64,000 nt of DNA, taken from the NCBI GenBank assembly GCA_017163975.1, contig JAFFSR010000009.1, positions 248,001-312,000 of the forward strand. Reading direction: 5' to 3'. Source of the stretch: Anastatus disparis (taxonomy: Eukaryota; Arthropoda; Insecta; Hymenoptera; Eupelmidae). Below the pieces are notes generated by a model that worked only from the letters and a program-made list of their open reading frames with translations, made no database searches and was not told the origin of the DNA. Made by a program: the position numbers and the translations under genes. How positions within the stretch are numbered: the stretch's first letter is position 1; every line of letters starts with the position of its first letter. Positions 37,301 to 51,020 of the stretch are shown one piece after another.

Positions 37301-39430
37301 TTTTGCAAAACGAATCAAAGAAATTTTATCAGAGAGCTATGTTTATGAATATTAACTATGATTTTTTAAATTTATTCTAAAATATAGAACAAAATGATTC
37401 ATAACATTGGAAAAATCAATTTACATTAAAAGGAGAGTTTTTTCCACAATTTTAGGTAATTAAACTCAGATAAAAATCCATACAATCATCTTATCCATAA
37501 TTAAACATAAATATTTTTTGTACACTCTATTCGACCTTATTTTCATTAAATTTTCATTATACTTTCATCCTGTCCGCTTTCCTCGAGAAATTCCATATAC
37601 ACGCAAAATAATAGAATTATAGAGTCGCATAAAAGTGGCGTGAGAGATACACAACTCGTCATTCTCTCCTACCATTTCTCATATTTCTTCTTTTTTTATT
37701 TTACTTTTTTTCTTCATCATTTCGCAGTATCTGCGTATATGCATATGCCTCAACACGGCGTGAGAAAATGTTCGGTCATCTGTATGCGATTACAAGATTA
37801 CCTTGTGCGCAGAGTCTAGATCGATTAAAGCCTTTGCATGTTTTAATCTATTTTACACCAGCGCGTGCCGTATAGGAGAATCGAAGGGAAAATTAATTGC
37901 ACTGCTCTATACGTAATCCTGTGTATTCGATTGGTGCGTCAATCGATGTGTATGTTCTTTTACTGATATTTTATTGCTTTTCGGATTGATGGAGCTTTAG
38001 TGCCACATTAGTATCTTTAACACCTTACTTGCACAAGTAGGTTTGCGCTAATAAAAAGAATAATGGCTTTCAAAAAAACATTTTAAAATTACGTTTTTGG
38101 CTATAAAAAATTAAAGTGTATGACTTTCATACATAGATCATTTTTCTATTTGTTATTAATAATATTGATTCAATTTTTCATTAATATAAACAATGTAAAA
38201 TTAGCTAAATAGACGTTAATTAAAATAATTGTATGATAAAATTTAATTTAAAGAAATTAAATACCAATGTATTAGCAATGATTTTTAATGCTGTGAAATA
38301 AATGTGTTTGACGTTGATTCAGTATAATTTTTCAACGTTTATTACTTTTCATCAAATTTTTTACCAGTTTATAAAATTTAAATGAAACTCGTAAATAATA
38401 ATCATTATATTCAAAAGTTTTAAATTAATAGCTTTGAAATTATTTAATTATTTAAAAAATTATTAATTTAAAAATATTGCAGAGAGTATTTATTCAATTT
38501 AACTATAATATGAAAAGATTAACAAACAATAAATATTATTATTAAATAATAAAGACAATATATGGCAGTGAAAGAAATTGTTGTTTCAAATTCTAAAATG
38601 CTTGTTAAATATACAAACCACAAACGTTTAATGAAGGTGTGCAAATATATCCATTATACAAAAAGTTTAACATAAAAAAGCAAGGATACATACGCACAGA
38701 CTAAAGGAGCAAAACTTTTTCTTAAGCCTCTAAATACCCGTAAAAATTCAAGAATAAAACATCACCTCACTATAACAAGAAGATGAAAAAAAAAATACTC
38801 CATTGACAAACGACAGATGCATAAAGGCATTATATATATGTATATTTTTAGTAATTATCTCATGCGACACGTCCTTTAAAATCTGCGCAACGCACATATA
38901 TTTTCCAAGTGTGATCATAATACAAAATCACGGTCGGAGTGCCAACACTCTTGAGCTTTCGTTTGCATATGCGCGCTCGATTCTAATTATGCAAACGATC
39001 TATTACTCTATTGAATGATTTTACGATCGACGGTAACTCACTTGCTATATACTAGTCGCTCGAAACAATTACGGTGTGCACAAAATATAATGAAGAATTG
39101 AGCTATCTTTGATGATAATGAAACTTGTATTTAATCTCTTGTTCGGAAATTAATCATAATTTTCAACTTAATTAAATTGTTAATTTTTGTTGCTTTTAAT
39201 TCAGGTAGATTGTCATTGAAATAATAAAGTGATTGCGCTGATACATTCTTTTTAATTTTTTAGTTAATACAATATTAATTTTTTTGCGTTTAATTTATGT
39301 TTTAAAATTCAATGAATAAAAGTTTAATTAAATAATTATTACAATTTTATACAATTTTCAAATTTAATTTAGAGATTATATGATAAAGATTTATTTCTTC
39401 TAAAAGATTTGTCAAAATATGCTTATTTCG
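34342..39430. other. Non-coding stretch
   Basis: AT-rich. A GC-richer patch at about 36440-36690 contains a GGTTGTA/TACAACC hairpin (36481-36498) and two overlapping short open frames without similarity. No gene is recognised. Confidence 0.5.
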
Positions 39431-39628
39431 AGGTCGTCAGTGGCTCACTCGGTAGAGCGATAGATTCGTAATCTCGAGGTTCCAAGTTCGAATCCCGCTC
39501 TCAGCCGATTGATACAATCACCAATGTACGTTACATGTGCTGCAGTTCACGAATACACTAAGAACCTCCGTCGCTAATTAGCATATGATAGCAAAAATAC
39601 AACGACGTTAAATAAAATAAAAAAAATT
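39431..39628 (+). mobile_element. tRNA-derived SINE, copy 3
   Basis: The head has A box GTGGCTCACTCGGTAGAGCG and B box AAGTTCGAATCCC; the body has CACTAAGAACCTCCGTCGC and TTAGCATATGATAGCAA; the tail is GACGTTAAATAAAAT plus A. It is immediately followed by a foldback element. Confidence 0.88.
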
Positions 39629-39649
39629 CACAGATGATACTAGTGATCT

Positions 39650-39970
39650 CTTTGTTAAAAAAATTCATAAGAATTTTCATATGAACTTTTAATATTAATT
39701 TTTCATATATTCAATATATATTTTTGTTTCATTTTTATATATTAAAGAATTCATATGAAAAAATCATATAAAAAATTGCAGATTGGATTTAGAAGTTTTT
39801 TCATACTTTTCCCATAAAAATAATGGGATGATCACCATAATTATTATTCATTTGAATTTTTTATATGAATTTTTCATATAAATTTTTTTTATGAATTTTT
39901 TAATATATAAAAATGAAACAAAAATGCATATTGGATATATTAAAAATTCATATGAATTTTTTCAACAGGG
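39650..39970. mobile_element. AT-rich foldback element
   Basis: The outer ~120 bases on each side are inverted copies of each other; for example TTTTTGTTTCATTTTTATAT on the left is matched by its complement near 39905-39930. The right end reads CAACAGGG, so the terminal motif is CCCTGTTGAAAA, resembling the CCCTG start of the element at 29971. The left terminus has decayed. No coding capacity. Confidence 0.65.
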
Positions 39971-42900
39971 TTAACAATGAATTTTATTTTACAATTAGTC
40001 CAAAGTTTCCCTTTTTAAATAAAGAAAGGTTCATGTCAAAATAAAATTTTCTTGAAAAGTTATGATTTTTTCCATAGGTGGAACAGAGGCACGAAAGGCT
40101 AAAACACAATTAATAAAAATATCAATAATTAATGAATCAATAATTTATTTATGAAATACTTGAAAAATACTATAGTATAATTTAAATTTTAAAAATTTAG
40201 AAAATTTTCAAAGCACCGAACATTTTAATGGTATTAAAAAAAAAGGCAATATTGTATTTTTAAACTATGATTGAAGAAATAATTGTACGTAGGATATAAC
40301 ATTGATTTATAATTAATACATGATACTAATTGAAATGTATCGTTGAAAGATTTTAAAAATTCAATTTAACTTGGAATACATTGAATTAAAAATAAAATAT
40401 CAAGATTAAAAAGCAATCGCACAGTCATATTAAAAAGGTGGAGTAGATATGCACGTTTAAGTATAGGTATTGGAAGCGCGAGTTTAATCAGCAATCAACG
40501 CTTCTCGTATAAACTCAATCTCGAGTCTCTCCTATAGTCTCGAAAGCGAACGTATATAATATAAACAGTAAACACAGGTATATATAACAGCACGCGTGAA
40601 AAAAAAAGGGAACGGGCAACTCGTGCGTGAAGGAGAAGAGATCTCTCTTCTCTTCCATGGCTATATAAATTGTTCGATGACTCTTACTTGTATGTACGTA
40701 TAGCGTGAGCTGATACGTTTGAAATCTTGTACGTATACGTTGCGTTCGGACTAATAGCTAACAGGTTATCGACTAAATATCGGCCGTTTTTTTTTTAAAG
40801 GTATAACAACCGAGAAAGAAGGTAATTAATGATAATTTTAAGTAATATTGATGCTTTACAGGAGAGAAATCTAAAGTCTAACTGGCTCTAGAATGTTCGT
40901 ATAATAACATTTTCTATGCACGCATATTTTGTAGCAACAAAGTTAGCAAAAGTATTAGACTTGTAATTTAAGTACATAGTCGAACAGATTGCGTTCACAA
41001 ATTGAGTATTTGTAAAAAATAAACTAATTAGGGCATATATTTATATTTCTTTGAAAACCCGAAATTAACATTGAGTTATTTAAAATCTTATGATGCTCCA
41101 TGTTATTTTATATTATTGTTATTATACTAATGGATGAGGTAATTACTACATTTAAAGTAAAAACTTAAATAATACTAAGTACGCCAATAATGCTATACAT
41201 TTATTACAAAATCTTTGAACCTTATTAAAAGATTTTCGTGAATTTAACTTTCATCTAGGTAAATTTAGATAATTCAGTATTGATTTTATGAGAGGAAAAA
41301 ACAACAGGGGAGCATTTTGTAATTTTTAATGAAAAATATTAATTTTAAAACGTTCTAAGGTAGATAAAAATTGTCTTAGCATTACTAACGATTATTGAAC
41401 CGTTTCGTAAAACTTAATTTATTCATTATTGTTTTTACAAGAGAAAAGATAATAGTGAACATGTTGTAATTTTGACTAAAAAAATTAAAATGTAAATGTT
41501 AGAGGTTCCTTAAATAAATAGAAATTTTCTTATTATTATAGGAAATATTAATGGATTGATTGCATTGTATGGTGGAACAATCAACTTTTCAACTTCTTTT
41601 TTTTTCAGGAAAAAAAAATGTTACGAATGATAATAAAATTTTTATTGTCGTCTATGTTATCGACAATTTGGTTCGTTACCGGAAATGAGCTAACGCCTTT
41701 AAAAAATAGTGACAGTTTTTTTTTTTCTTCTCCTACACAAATTATATTAACAGTTTGCCATAATCATAGCTCACCGAGATATTTGAATAATGTTGAGTGA
41801 GTAATGTTTCGATTTGATATTTTAAATGAATACAAGATCTCTGCGATTGCAGAAAAAAACGTACAAAACTTTTTGCATTTAAAGTATATTTGCATGCATA
41901 ACTACTTTATTTACAAACTTTATCAATTAGTTGTCGAGTCATGTAAATGACTAACTTTAGTTTAATTTTTACTTGTTTTTATATCAAGTTAAAGAGATGT
42001 AATGTATTTGAGTCATGAAAGCATAAAAAGTATATTCGAGTGAAACATAAATAATATAAATATTATAACTAAATAAGTTTTTTATTGGCACAGCAATTTA
42101 GTTTTACCATTCACATGTGATATAATTAAATAAATGAAGATAATTATTTTAGGGAAAAAATTGCTATGACAATGAGCTAGACGCTTCAATTTTTTGAACA
42201 AGTAAATACATATATAATAATGATACAAGAAATGGTGAGAAAATCACGGAAACCTTGAGCTCGTTCTACAGAGTTTCTTGTAAAGAAATGTGACCTTAAC
42301 ATCGGTCAGGTCAGATTGAACCACTTTATTGATCGTCCAACATTATATTAAAACGAATTAAATAGAAAAGCGCGATTAACAATAAAAGCAAGCATCCTTG
42401 GAAAAATTACGTGATCACGTACAAATAGTTTTGATAAAAATTTCCATATTTTTGAAAATACGAGTATTTATTTAGAAATAATGTGTTTATAAATTTTTAA
42501 AATTTCTATTATTTCAGCCTTCATTTTAATATAATGTTTTTTCCATGCAATGGATTTTCAACGGAAATGCGCACGTCCCTGCTGTTTTCTGTTCTTGGAC
42601 CGATAGTTATTGAACTTACATCCGGGAAATCTCAATTTTATATAATGCAAGCTATTTCTATTTTTTTATTGTATACTTATGATCTATGCATTAACTGAAC
42701 GTGAATAGATTTTATTCTATTTTTAAATTTATGTTATGCATTCAAATAGTTTTCCATATATTACATTTAATGTTGCAAAACGCAAAAAAAAAATAAGTAA
42801 ATCAATCGATTGTTATATTTTTGATATGTCATTTCAGAAATTTTAAATAAGTTAATTATTAGTACTCAAATTTCGTGAGTTTTCATTACATAATAATTTT

Positions 42901-44130
42901 GAACAATACTACTATTTACTTTAAATTAGGATGATAATGTGATAAGAACGATGTTGTTTAAATTCTATAAAATCTAAAATGAAACTTTTCATAAATATAG
43001 TTCGTCTCCAATGTAAATCCATACAACTTGTGAATAAATAATATTATAAATGAAAATTTCTAATAAGAAAGTCATGTTAAAATTGGAATTTAATTAATAG
43101 AAATAAAACATGAAAAAATTGTAAAACAAATTGTAAAATTTAATTTAAAATAAAGGCTTCAGTAATTATAATTTTTAATAATTAATAAACCTTTTATAAC
43201 TTTCAATTCATGTCTATATTTACAACTCATTTACATATTTATAAGTCTCAACTCGTATATTATTCTATAAATTATTTTTTATTTTTATTAATATAATTAC
43301 GTCGTAAGATGGTGCGTCAAAAGTCTCAAAATAATAAAACAATTTTAATTGTTAAGCAGTATTAATATAACAAATAATTTTATAGTTATATCTAATCATT
43401 ATATTAGTATTTTATAATCGTTTTTGTAAAATATTCATTATACATCAATATTGAGATATAATAAATCATTTATACTAATTTTTTAATAATCAAGAAATCT
43501 AGTTATTACGTTAACTTTTCATTAGCATCTTAATTACATTCTCTTTACAAGAAACATAAATTTTCAAAGCAAACGCACTGCCATCTAGTAGATTTAGCGT
43601 TAACTTTGAGAATTGACTCTACTGAAGGTAAAACACTTGTGCTGCTGTGTCAGTAAAAGTTTTATAAAAATGTTACCTAGCCAGACTTAACTCGGCTTTA
43701 CCTACTTAGTGATTTCATCCTTAAAAACTAGAATTCGCTACTACCGATTCATCCTACAAACCGTAACTAATTAGCGGTTAAATAATACTTTTTTCAAACT
43801 CTACTGCATACCTTTTGTCTCAACAATAAACTGAAATTTTTTTTTAAATTTTCATTCTTACAAATTATAAGGATATTTATCCTCCTTTTTTCGAATTTTT
43901 TTTTTTCACTTAAAAGTTCAATCTATCACTTAATCTTAAAATTATAAACTTTACTCTACTTTGCATTCCAGCTCAGAGATAAGAATCAAGCCAAAGCGCA
44001 TTGCGCTCTCCGCATACAGCAGTACACTTTCAGATTTCGTGATACGATCATTTAAAAAGAGAAAAATCTTATGCTCAACGTGATCGCATTACTTTGTGTA
44101 TAATATATGCGCGCATGTGGTTATTATGTG

Positions 44131-44152
44131 TATATATATATATATATATATA
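44131..44152. repeat. TA microsatellite
   Basis: About eleven TA units. Confidence 0.85.
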
Positions 44153-47100
44153 TCGAAAAGGAAGAAACAATTCATATTTCCTTGTAATGATCTGGTAATA
44201 TAAAAATCTAATCTGCCTGGATAATCTAACATTTGGCGAAGTGAAATCTTTTAAGCTATTTTATACAACGATAAGGAATTATTTAAAGTCAGCTTCAAAT
44301 TTGTCATGTTGTAAAGAATAATGTCATTATAATATTATTACTTTTTCAAGATATAAATTATCTTTATTTTTTTTTCTGCAAACTGTTAATTATGTTTGTT
44401 TGGTAATTAGACTTTTAATGTAGGAAGTTAATAAAATTAATTTACATTAATGCTCAGAATTTTTAAATTAGCAAATGCGAATCCGATTAATTCATTAACC
44501 GAAGTTAATAAAATATAACCTCAATAAATCATCGTAATTGGCTTTGGAAATGGAATGAAAAAAAATCATAATCATTAAGTCAATTTAAAACGAATAGAAA
44601 CTAATGATTATTTTTCTTTTTCTAGTAAAAAGTTTCTAGCATTGTTTATATGTGTATTTTCCTTTTCCATGGGCGCAACCGTAAGATGCAATGATAAACA
44701 TTCGCCATCATTAACTCGTTGCGTATTTTATTTTACATATTACTCTAATGAATGACATAATGACTGTGGCATACACTGTTGAACAATCGCGATGAAACAA
44801 GGCGTCACTGGTGTATATTTCGTTTAAATTAGATTGTCATGCCTTATACTATTTACCGATCGAATCAGCTGATACTAATTTCAAAAGTGTCAGAGCATCT
44901 TAACCGGCATCGTATATCTGTTTAATATGCAGATTTACAGTAATGTTTTACGACAAGCTTATTTAATTTATGCTAACGAATGCTTCTATTAATTGTGATT
45001 TTATTTTAATGGAATTTTATTTACTATATTAAACTGGTGTAAGGTAAATAAAAAAAAGGATGATCAGAGGATTGTGTTTACTAATTGATAGTGAAATGAC
45101 TTTGCGAAATGGAATACTTGGAATTTTCTATGAACTTATGTATGTGAATTTTATAGTAATACGTGTGGCGCCAAGGAAAAACATATATATCTATGGTGAA
45201 AGACTCGATGGATAGACGTTGCTGGAATCTTATTAATTTATATATTTTATTAATTATAAGTGAAATCAGCGATGCTATGGGTTATGTCTTTTCCCACATT
45301 GAGAAGAAAATTTATTTTATTTGAGTAAATTTATATACTTGCAATCAAAGCGTTAGAAAAAAAAATTATTTCGTCCATAGATTTTTATTTCGTTTAAAAT
45401 AAAAGCTGTTTATTTCTAATAAAATTTATTTGATTAAAATAGATTTTTGCGTAAATTCAAAATATTTAATAAATAAATCCTATCACGTATTATTTATATA
45501 CGTATTTGAAATCCTTGTTTTTATCTTGCGCGTTAATCTCATCTTTTTTCCTTCCTTTCCTGTTGATTTTGATTGGTGATGACAAATACATGATGTGTAT
45601 AGTGTAATGCATGTATATACAGCGCATCTTATGGACCATAATACATGATCCCGAAATTAATAATTTTTACATATTTTTTCTCTTTTTTTGAGCTCATTAA
45701 AAATCTCGATTAAATTTGAGATCATATTAAAGATCCAATATACCACACTGATTTTATTTGGTTTAAACATTCTCTCAATCTCTTTCGTTGATCATCAATC
45801 GATAACTAAAGAAGTATTTAAGATCAAACTCGAAGATTCAATAGAAATGCGTTAGGACTTTATTAAACGCGCTACACGCGCATATTTTGTGCAAACTTTG
45901 TGAAATTCATTCTCTTTTTCTTCTTCTCCCTCAGTCCCGTCTTTATTCTCTCTTTAGTCTTTTTGATTTTGATTGATGATGACAGTAACAACAAAATAAT
46001 ACAATATATACTTGGAGATTGTATAACTTCAAGATTCGATAGTATCGCATTAGATTTTTATGTAAGGGATTCAAATTAAACTTTAGCGAAACCATTTCAC
46101 CTTATCAATCATTTCTGCTGATGGAATTTTCAGAATTTCACGATTAATGAGATTAATTGTTAAATAAAAAAAATTTTTATTGAAATCCATGTATTATTAT
46201 TTATATAATATATATAATATTTTGAAATAATAAAAAATTAGATGTATCAGTTATGTATGCTTTCCACTCAAGTAAATATTGATTAAGACACAAGATAAAT
46301 TTTGCTTTGATTAAAGTAAATTTCATACTGAGAGTATTGCAAAAAATTTCTCATTAATCCAACCAATTTTTCAAAAAAAATTTAATTTTCAGTGTAGATC
46401 AAGTTATTCACATTATTTACTGCATAATCTATTCCTGTAATTATTTAATTAATAATCAGTTTTGATAGGTAGTTTTATAATATCTACATAATTTTAGAAA
46501 AAAAACATATAAAGCTTATAATAATAACAGTGATTAATATGTGATACAAATATTCTTTTGGAATTTTCTTTCAAAATCTAAAAAAAAACAACAAATTTTA
46601 CGTTAAAAATTATTGAAAAATGATATCTCGTTAAGAACTAGTTTAATTTTTTTTAATTAACCTTAAAAATATTTAGTTTAATGTTCTTATTTATCACTTT
46701 TAATAATGCCAAGTGTAAAGTAACATGTGCTACAAAGTTTTACATGTATCCCAGAAAGTCGTTAATACATTTTCGTATTTTTTTTTCCTTTTTTTTTTCA
46801 TTAAAAACGTTAGGTCAAAAATGTTGTGTTCGTGAAGAAGGAAAGCTGCCATGAATAATTTTAGCTCGAGTGGTTTTCTTTAAAAACGTTTCATATATTT
46901 ATTACTGGTTAACGTTCACTTTTTCTCTGTCCTACAAGAAAACTTCATTTTTCCCGAAACTAACGAGCTATTTTTATCACTTTTATAATTACGGTTTTAC
47001 CATAGGCAAAACACATTTCGCTTAGATATCAAAAAGTATATTTATTAGGTGACCTTAGCGAACAAGATTTTAAACTTTAAAATATCGAAGAGAAAGATTA

Positions 47101-50100
47101 GCTTTTTTGTCTCTAGTTTTTGCGTTATGCAATAAACAATCATGTATAGATAATCGCTTTTTGCCGAACTTTTAGCTATCACTCTTTAATCGACGTTATT
47201 GACATGTTACAGAATATTTGGAAAAAAAATTAATCTATATTTCTTCATTGGTTTGTAAAATTTAGACACACTTTACTTTCAAATTGATTCGACGATTAAT
47301 TCGTACACGCTAAAAATTTTAATTATCAGAGAGTCCTTTTTTTTCTCAAGTAATTCAAATCGAAGCTTGGACAATACACACTTGAATTCAAAGCTATAAA
47401 GCATCTGGGAATTTCTTACATAAAAGTACTCATTAGATCGCGTTACTTTTATTTTTATCTTTCGATTGTTTATGCATTTTCCAGTTTAAATAAAAGCTTA
47501 TGGTAAACTTGAAAATTTAAATTTTCTGCAGAGTAAGCACGACCCAATTAAGAAAATAAAATAATCAGATAATCTATTAGCATTTTAAAAGACTTTACAA
47601 GATTCCCATTATAATGAAGAAAAAGCTTTTGTAATGGCAATTATATTTTTAACAGAAAATCGTAACAATGCATATCCCGTGATAAAAATCAAATGGTCAG
47701 TATAGGCCTTTAAATTACGCATTACAAAAAAAAAAAAATAGAAAGAAACATCTATAATCCACACCTCGTGATTTGCGATTACAATTAAATATCGCTAAAT
47801 TACTTGGCTGTGCCATGTCGAATTGTAAGTATAATCTTAGAAAAAAAAAAGAAAGAGAAGAAAATGGTTATATCGACGGAAGTGGACAGTTTTCTTACTT
47901 CCGCTTTGGATATTCAGCTCACGGACGTAAAAAAAAAGTGACGCATAGACGCTAATTATCCGCGGAAAAGCTGCCTGCTGTGAGACGCGAGGCTAGCATA
48001 TGATTCTTTTCGCCTTCGAAATCGTTGATCTTCTCTAAGAAGAAAAAGTGAGAGAACTTGAGAAAATTTCGTATAATACGAAGACACAAAAAACTACTAA
48101 CTTTCCAGTTGAACTAAGAAAAAAAAGAGATAATTGACGTGATGCAACTGTGCGGCATGTCCATCAAATTATTACATATGTATTATTTAAATAATCTTAA
48201 TATATTTATTAAAATTCATATATTGAGTAATACTCTTGGCTCTGAAGATGAATAAAGCACGATAAAATTCAGTAAAATGATTTTAATTAAATAATAATGT
48301 CTTTACGGCTGGTGATGTCAGGAAAAAAATATATTGATAAAATCAGCCGTAAGGAATTCACGTCTTGCCTTTTTTTCATACAAATAAATACTTCCTGCCT
48401 GCAATTAGTGGAAGAGCCGATACTTGTATAGTAATAATGACACCTTAATGTACAAAAAAAAAATATACTTGTAATTCAAACCTTCTTTAGCTACTAATTG
48501 TATATAAAAATAAATACTTATGGGTTTTTAGAAATAAAGGTTAAGTTTTTTTTTTTTTCATATATGAAGTAACTGCCTCTCGTTCGGATGGAATTCATCG
48601 TGATTGATTATGCGTTATCAATTAATGCTTGGACTTTTTTTACACTCTCCCGGCCACGTGTCAAATGATTCATTAGTAGCTGGGCCTCTCAAGATCGTAT
48701 TTCATTAAATTCCACGTGTGTGTAAATACAACGTTTGTTACAATTTTATTGAGGTAGATCAGTCTAAGATAACATAAATTTTCAAGTTCAGATCGATGCT
48801 GTGCTCGCTTATTAACGAGACTGAGAGTAAGAGAGAAAGAGAGAAAAAAAAAAGATTAGAAATCTCGTGTACTTATTAGCTTAAGTAGTTCTTTATTATC
48901 TATGTAGAATATATATACAAGCGTAGTATTTTTAATGCACGTGCGAACCTTGCGAGACTTCAAGGGTTTTTCTCTCTCTCTCTCTCGCTGTAAACACATT
49001 TACGTTTTACGATGCCACGTTTAAAGGCTTGTTATTTCATGAGAAATTGCAATACGCTTCGGATACCTGTATCACGTTCTATATTAACATGTCTTTTCTT
49101 TTATTAGTCAGGAGAAAAATCTGTAACGATGTTTGTTTAATATTTCTGTTAAATTAGAAAATGAACGCTCGATGTTATCTTCTATATTAGTAATTTCTTA
49201 ATTTCAATTCTTATCATTCGGACTTATCGTTAAGCGCAGCCTAGAATTTCAAAATAGAAATGTAGTTTCCATATGAAGGTTAATTAAAATCGCCTTATTT
49301 TATGCTTTTTAATGAAGTTCTTAAAATATTTAGATTTTCTAAAACTATAATTCCATAGTAATCTAATTATAGCTTGTGATGTTTTAGAAAACGCTTAAGA
49401 GCCAATTTTAAAATTATTTATATTATGCATTAAAATTTTAATGGTAGCCATGCGACCTTTAAATTTTTTTTTCTTTAATAGACACAATTTTTTTTATAGT
49501 TTTTAGTTTTTATTTACAGCTTTCTAATTGAATTGAAGTACGTGTAGGTAATAAATGAGAAAAAAAAATCTTTTTTTTTTCCACAAAAGCCTTAGACAAT
49601 AATTTATTTTTATAAAAACTTAAGAATTGTGAGTTCAGGTATTGTTTCCGATAAGCTTATATTGTATTGTTTTTAGTTTCACGCTGTTACACATTTCATT
49701 GTAGTTTGGATTGTATAACAACAAGAGCCGAGCAATCTTATGTACATTTGTTATGTTGATATTACACATAAGTCATAGATATATTGAACTTAAATCCGTA
49801 AACAATCGAGGTGTATATATGTTTTTCTCGAAAGCACATTTACCGCTGGCAACTGCATTTATTAATTTCATTAGAGCGCTCGAACGAAACCAGTTGAAAT
49901 ATAAAGATATCCTTAGAAAAGTAAATGATCGTTAAATGGTACCTAATCGGCATTTTTTTTTTCTTCTAAAATCAAGAAACTATCGAAAGTTCATGAGAAA
50001 AATCCTTTGATAGAGCTCACATTATTTTGGAGAGAGAGAGCCGATTTGATAGATCGGATTAATTGAATTTAGCCTCACGATCTTTGACCTTCCTTCTGAA

Positions 50101-50787
50101 TTTAGGAAATTAAGGCTAATTCGTCTTTTACGCCGGTTGTATTGCGCTTAACCTTCTTCAATGGATATATAATCTATTGTATATTGGAAAAATAGTTGCC
50201 TTGTGAAGCTTGACGCGACGGGTCGCCTCTCTTATTGTATATATAAAAAAAAAACACAACAACTCGAGTCTCTCTGTAATTAGGAGGCTTAAGGCTAAAA
50301 CCTTTCCACCATAATCAAGGATTCGTACGGGCTTCGTGAGAAAACGTTTATATATGTATGTATATATATATAACGTTGGGAAGCGTTTGTTCCGGGTTGT
50401 CTTGATGTTAAGGAGAAATAGATAAAAGTTTCTTTAGTCTTGTTTTTTTTTTTACTTCTTTTTTCAATGTTAACTTTTTTATTGTGCTTATATGCAAGGG
50501 AAGCTATTCCAGATAATGGATGTGCATTAATTTTAGAACTAAGGAAGTTCACTTGATAGATATCTGAAAGTAAAAGTAAGAGCGCCAGGCTTAAACTTTG
50601 TTTTTTTTTTTTGTGTATAACATCGGAGCTACAATTAATACGTCTAATCAATTTTAAATAATGACGCGATCTTGTTTCACGTAGTTTTTGATTAATTTAG
50701 AATTCAAGTATTAAGCAATGATATTTGCTTCAAATCTATTTTAATAATTATGATTATTAAAATTTTCTCGAATATGCCTGTTATTCT

Positions 50788-51020
50788 GGTTTACATTAAA
50801 ATTAATCGGAACTTTTGAAATTTATTCCTATTTTTTTTTTTACATATGTTAGATTAGATTTCGATAATTATAATTATTGAAATCTAATTAAATTCATTAA
50901 AATTTTGTTAAATCAAGCTGAAAAAGTCATGTAAATTTATTCAATTTTACATGAAAATTAATCATAACTTATGAAATTTATTTTTTGTTTTTACATATGT
51001 TCAATTGAATTTTTATAAAC
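50788..51020. repeat. Diverged tandem direct repeat
   Basis: Two copies about 158 bases apart share the order TTACAT, AAAATTAATC, GAAATTTATT, a T-rich tract, and TTTACATATGTT. By eye they are roughly three-quarters identical. Confidence 0.5.

Noticed and set aside
40662..40669. TATATAAA as a separate promoter
   Set aside because: No convincing initiator, start codon or exon follows; TATA-like strings are common in this AT-rich DNA.
50295..50651. 118-codon minus-strand frame
   Set aside because: Low complexity, driven by poly-Lys/Leu tracts; nothing supports expression.
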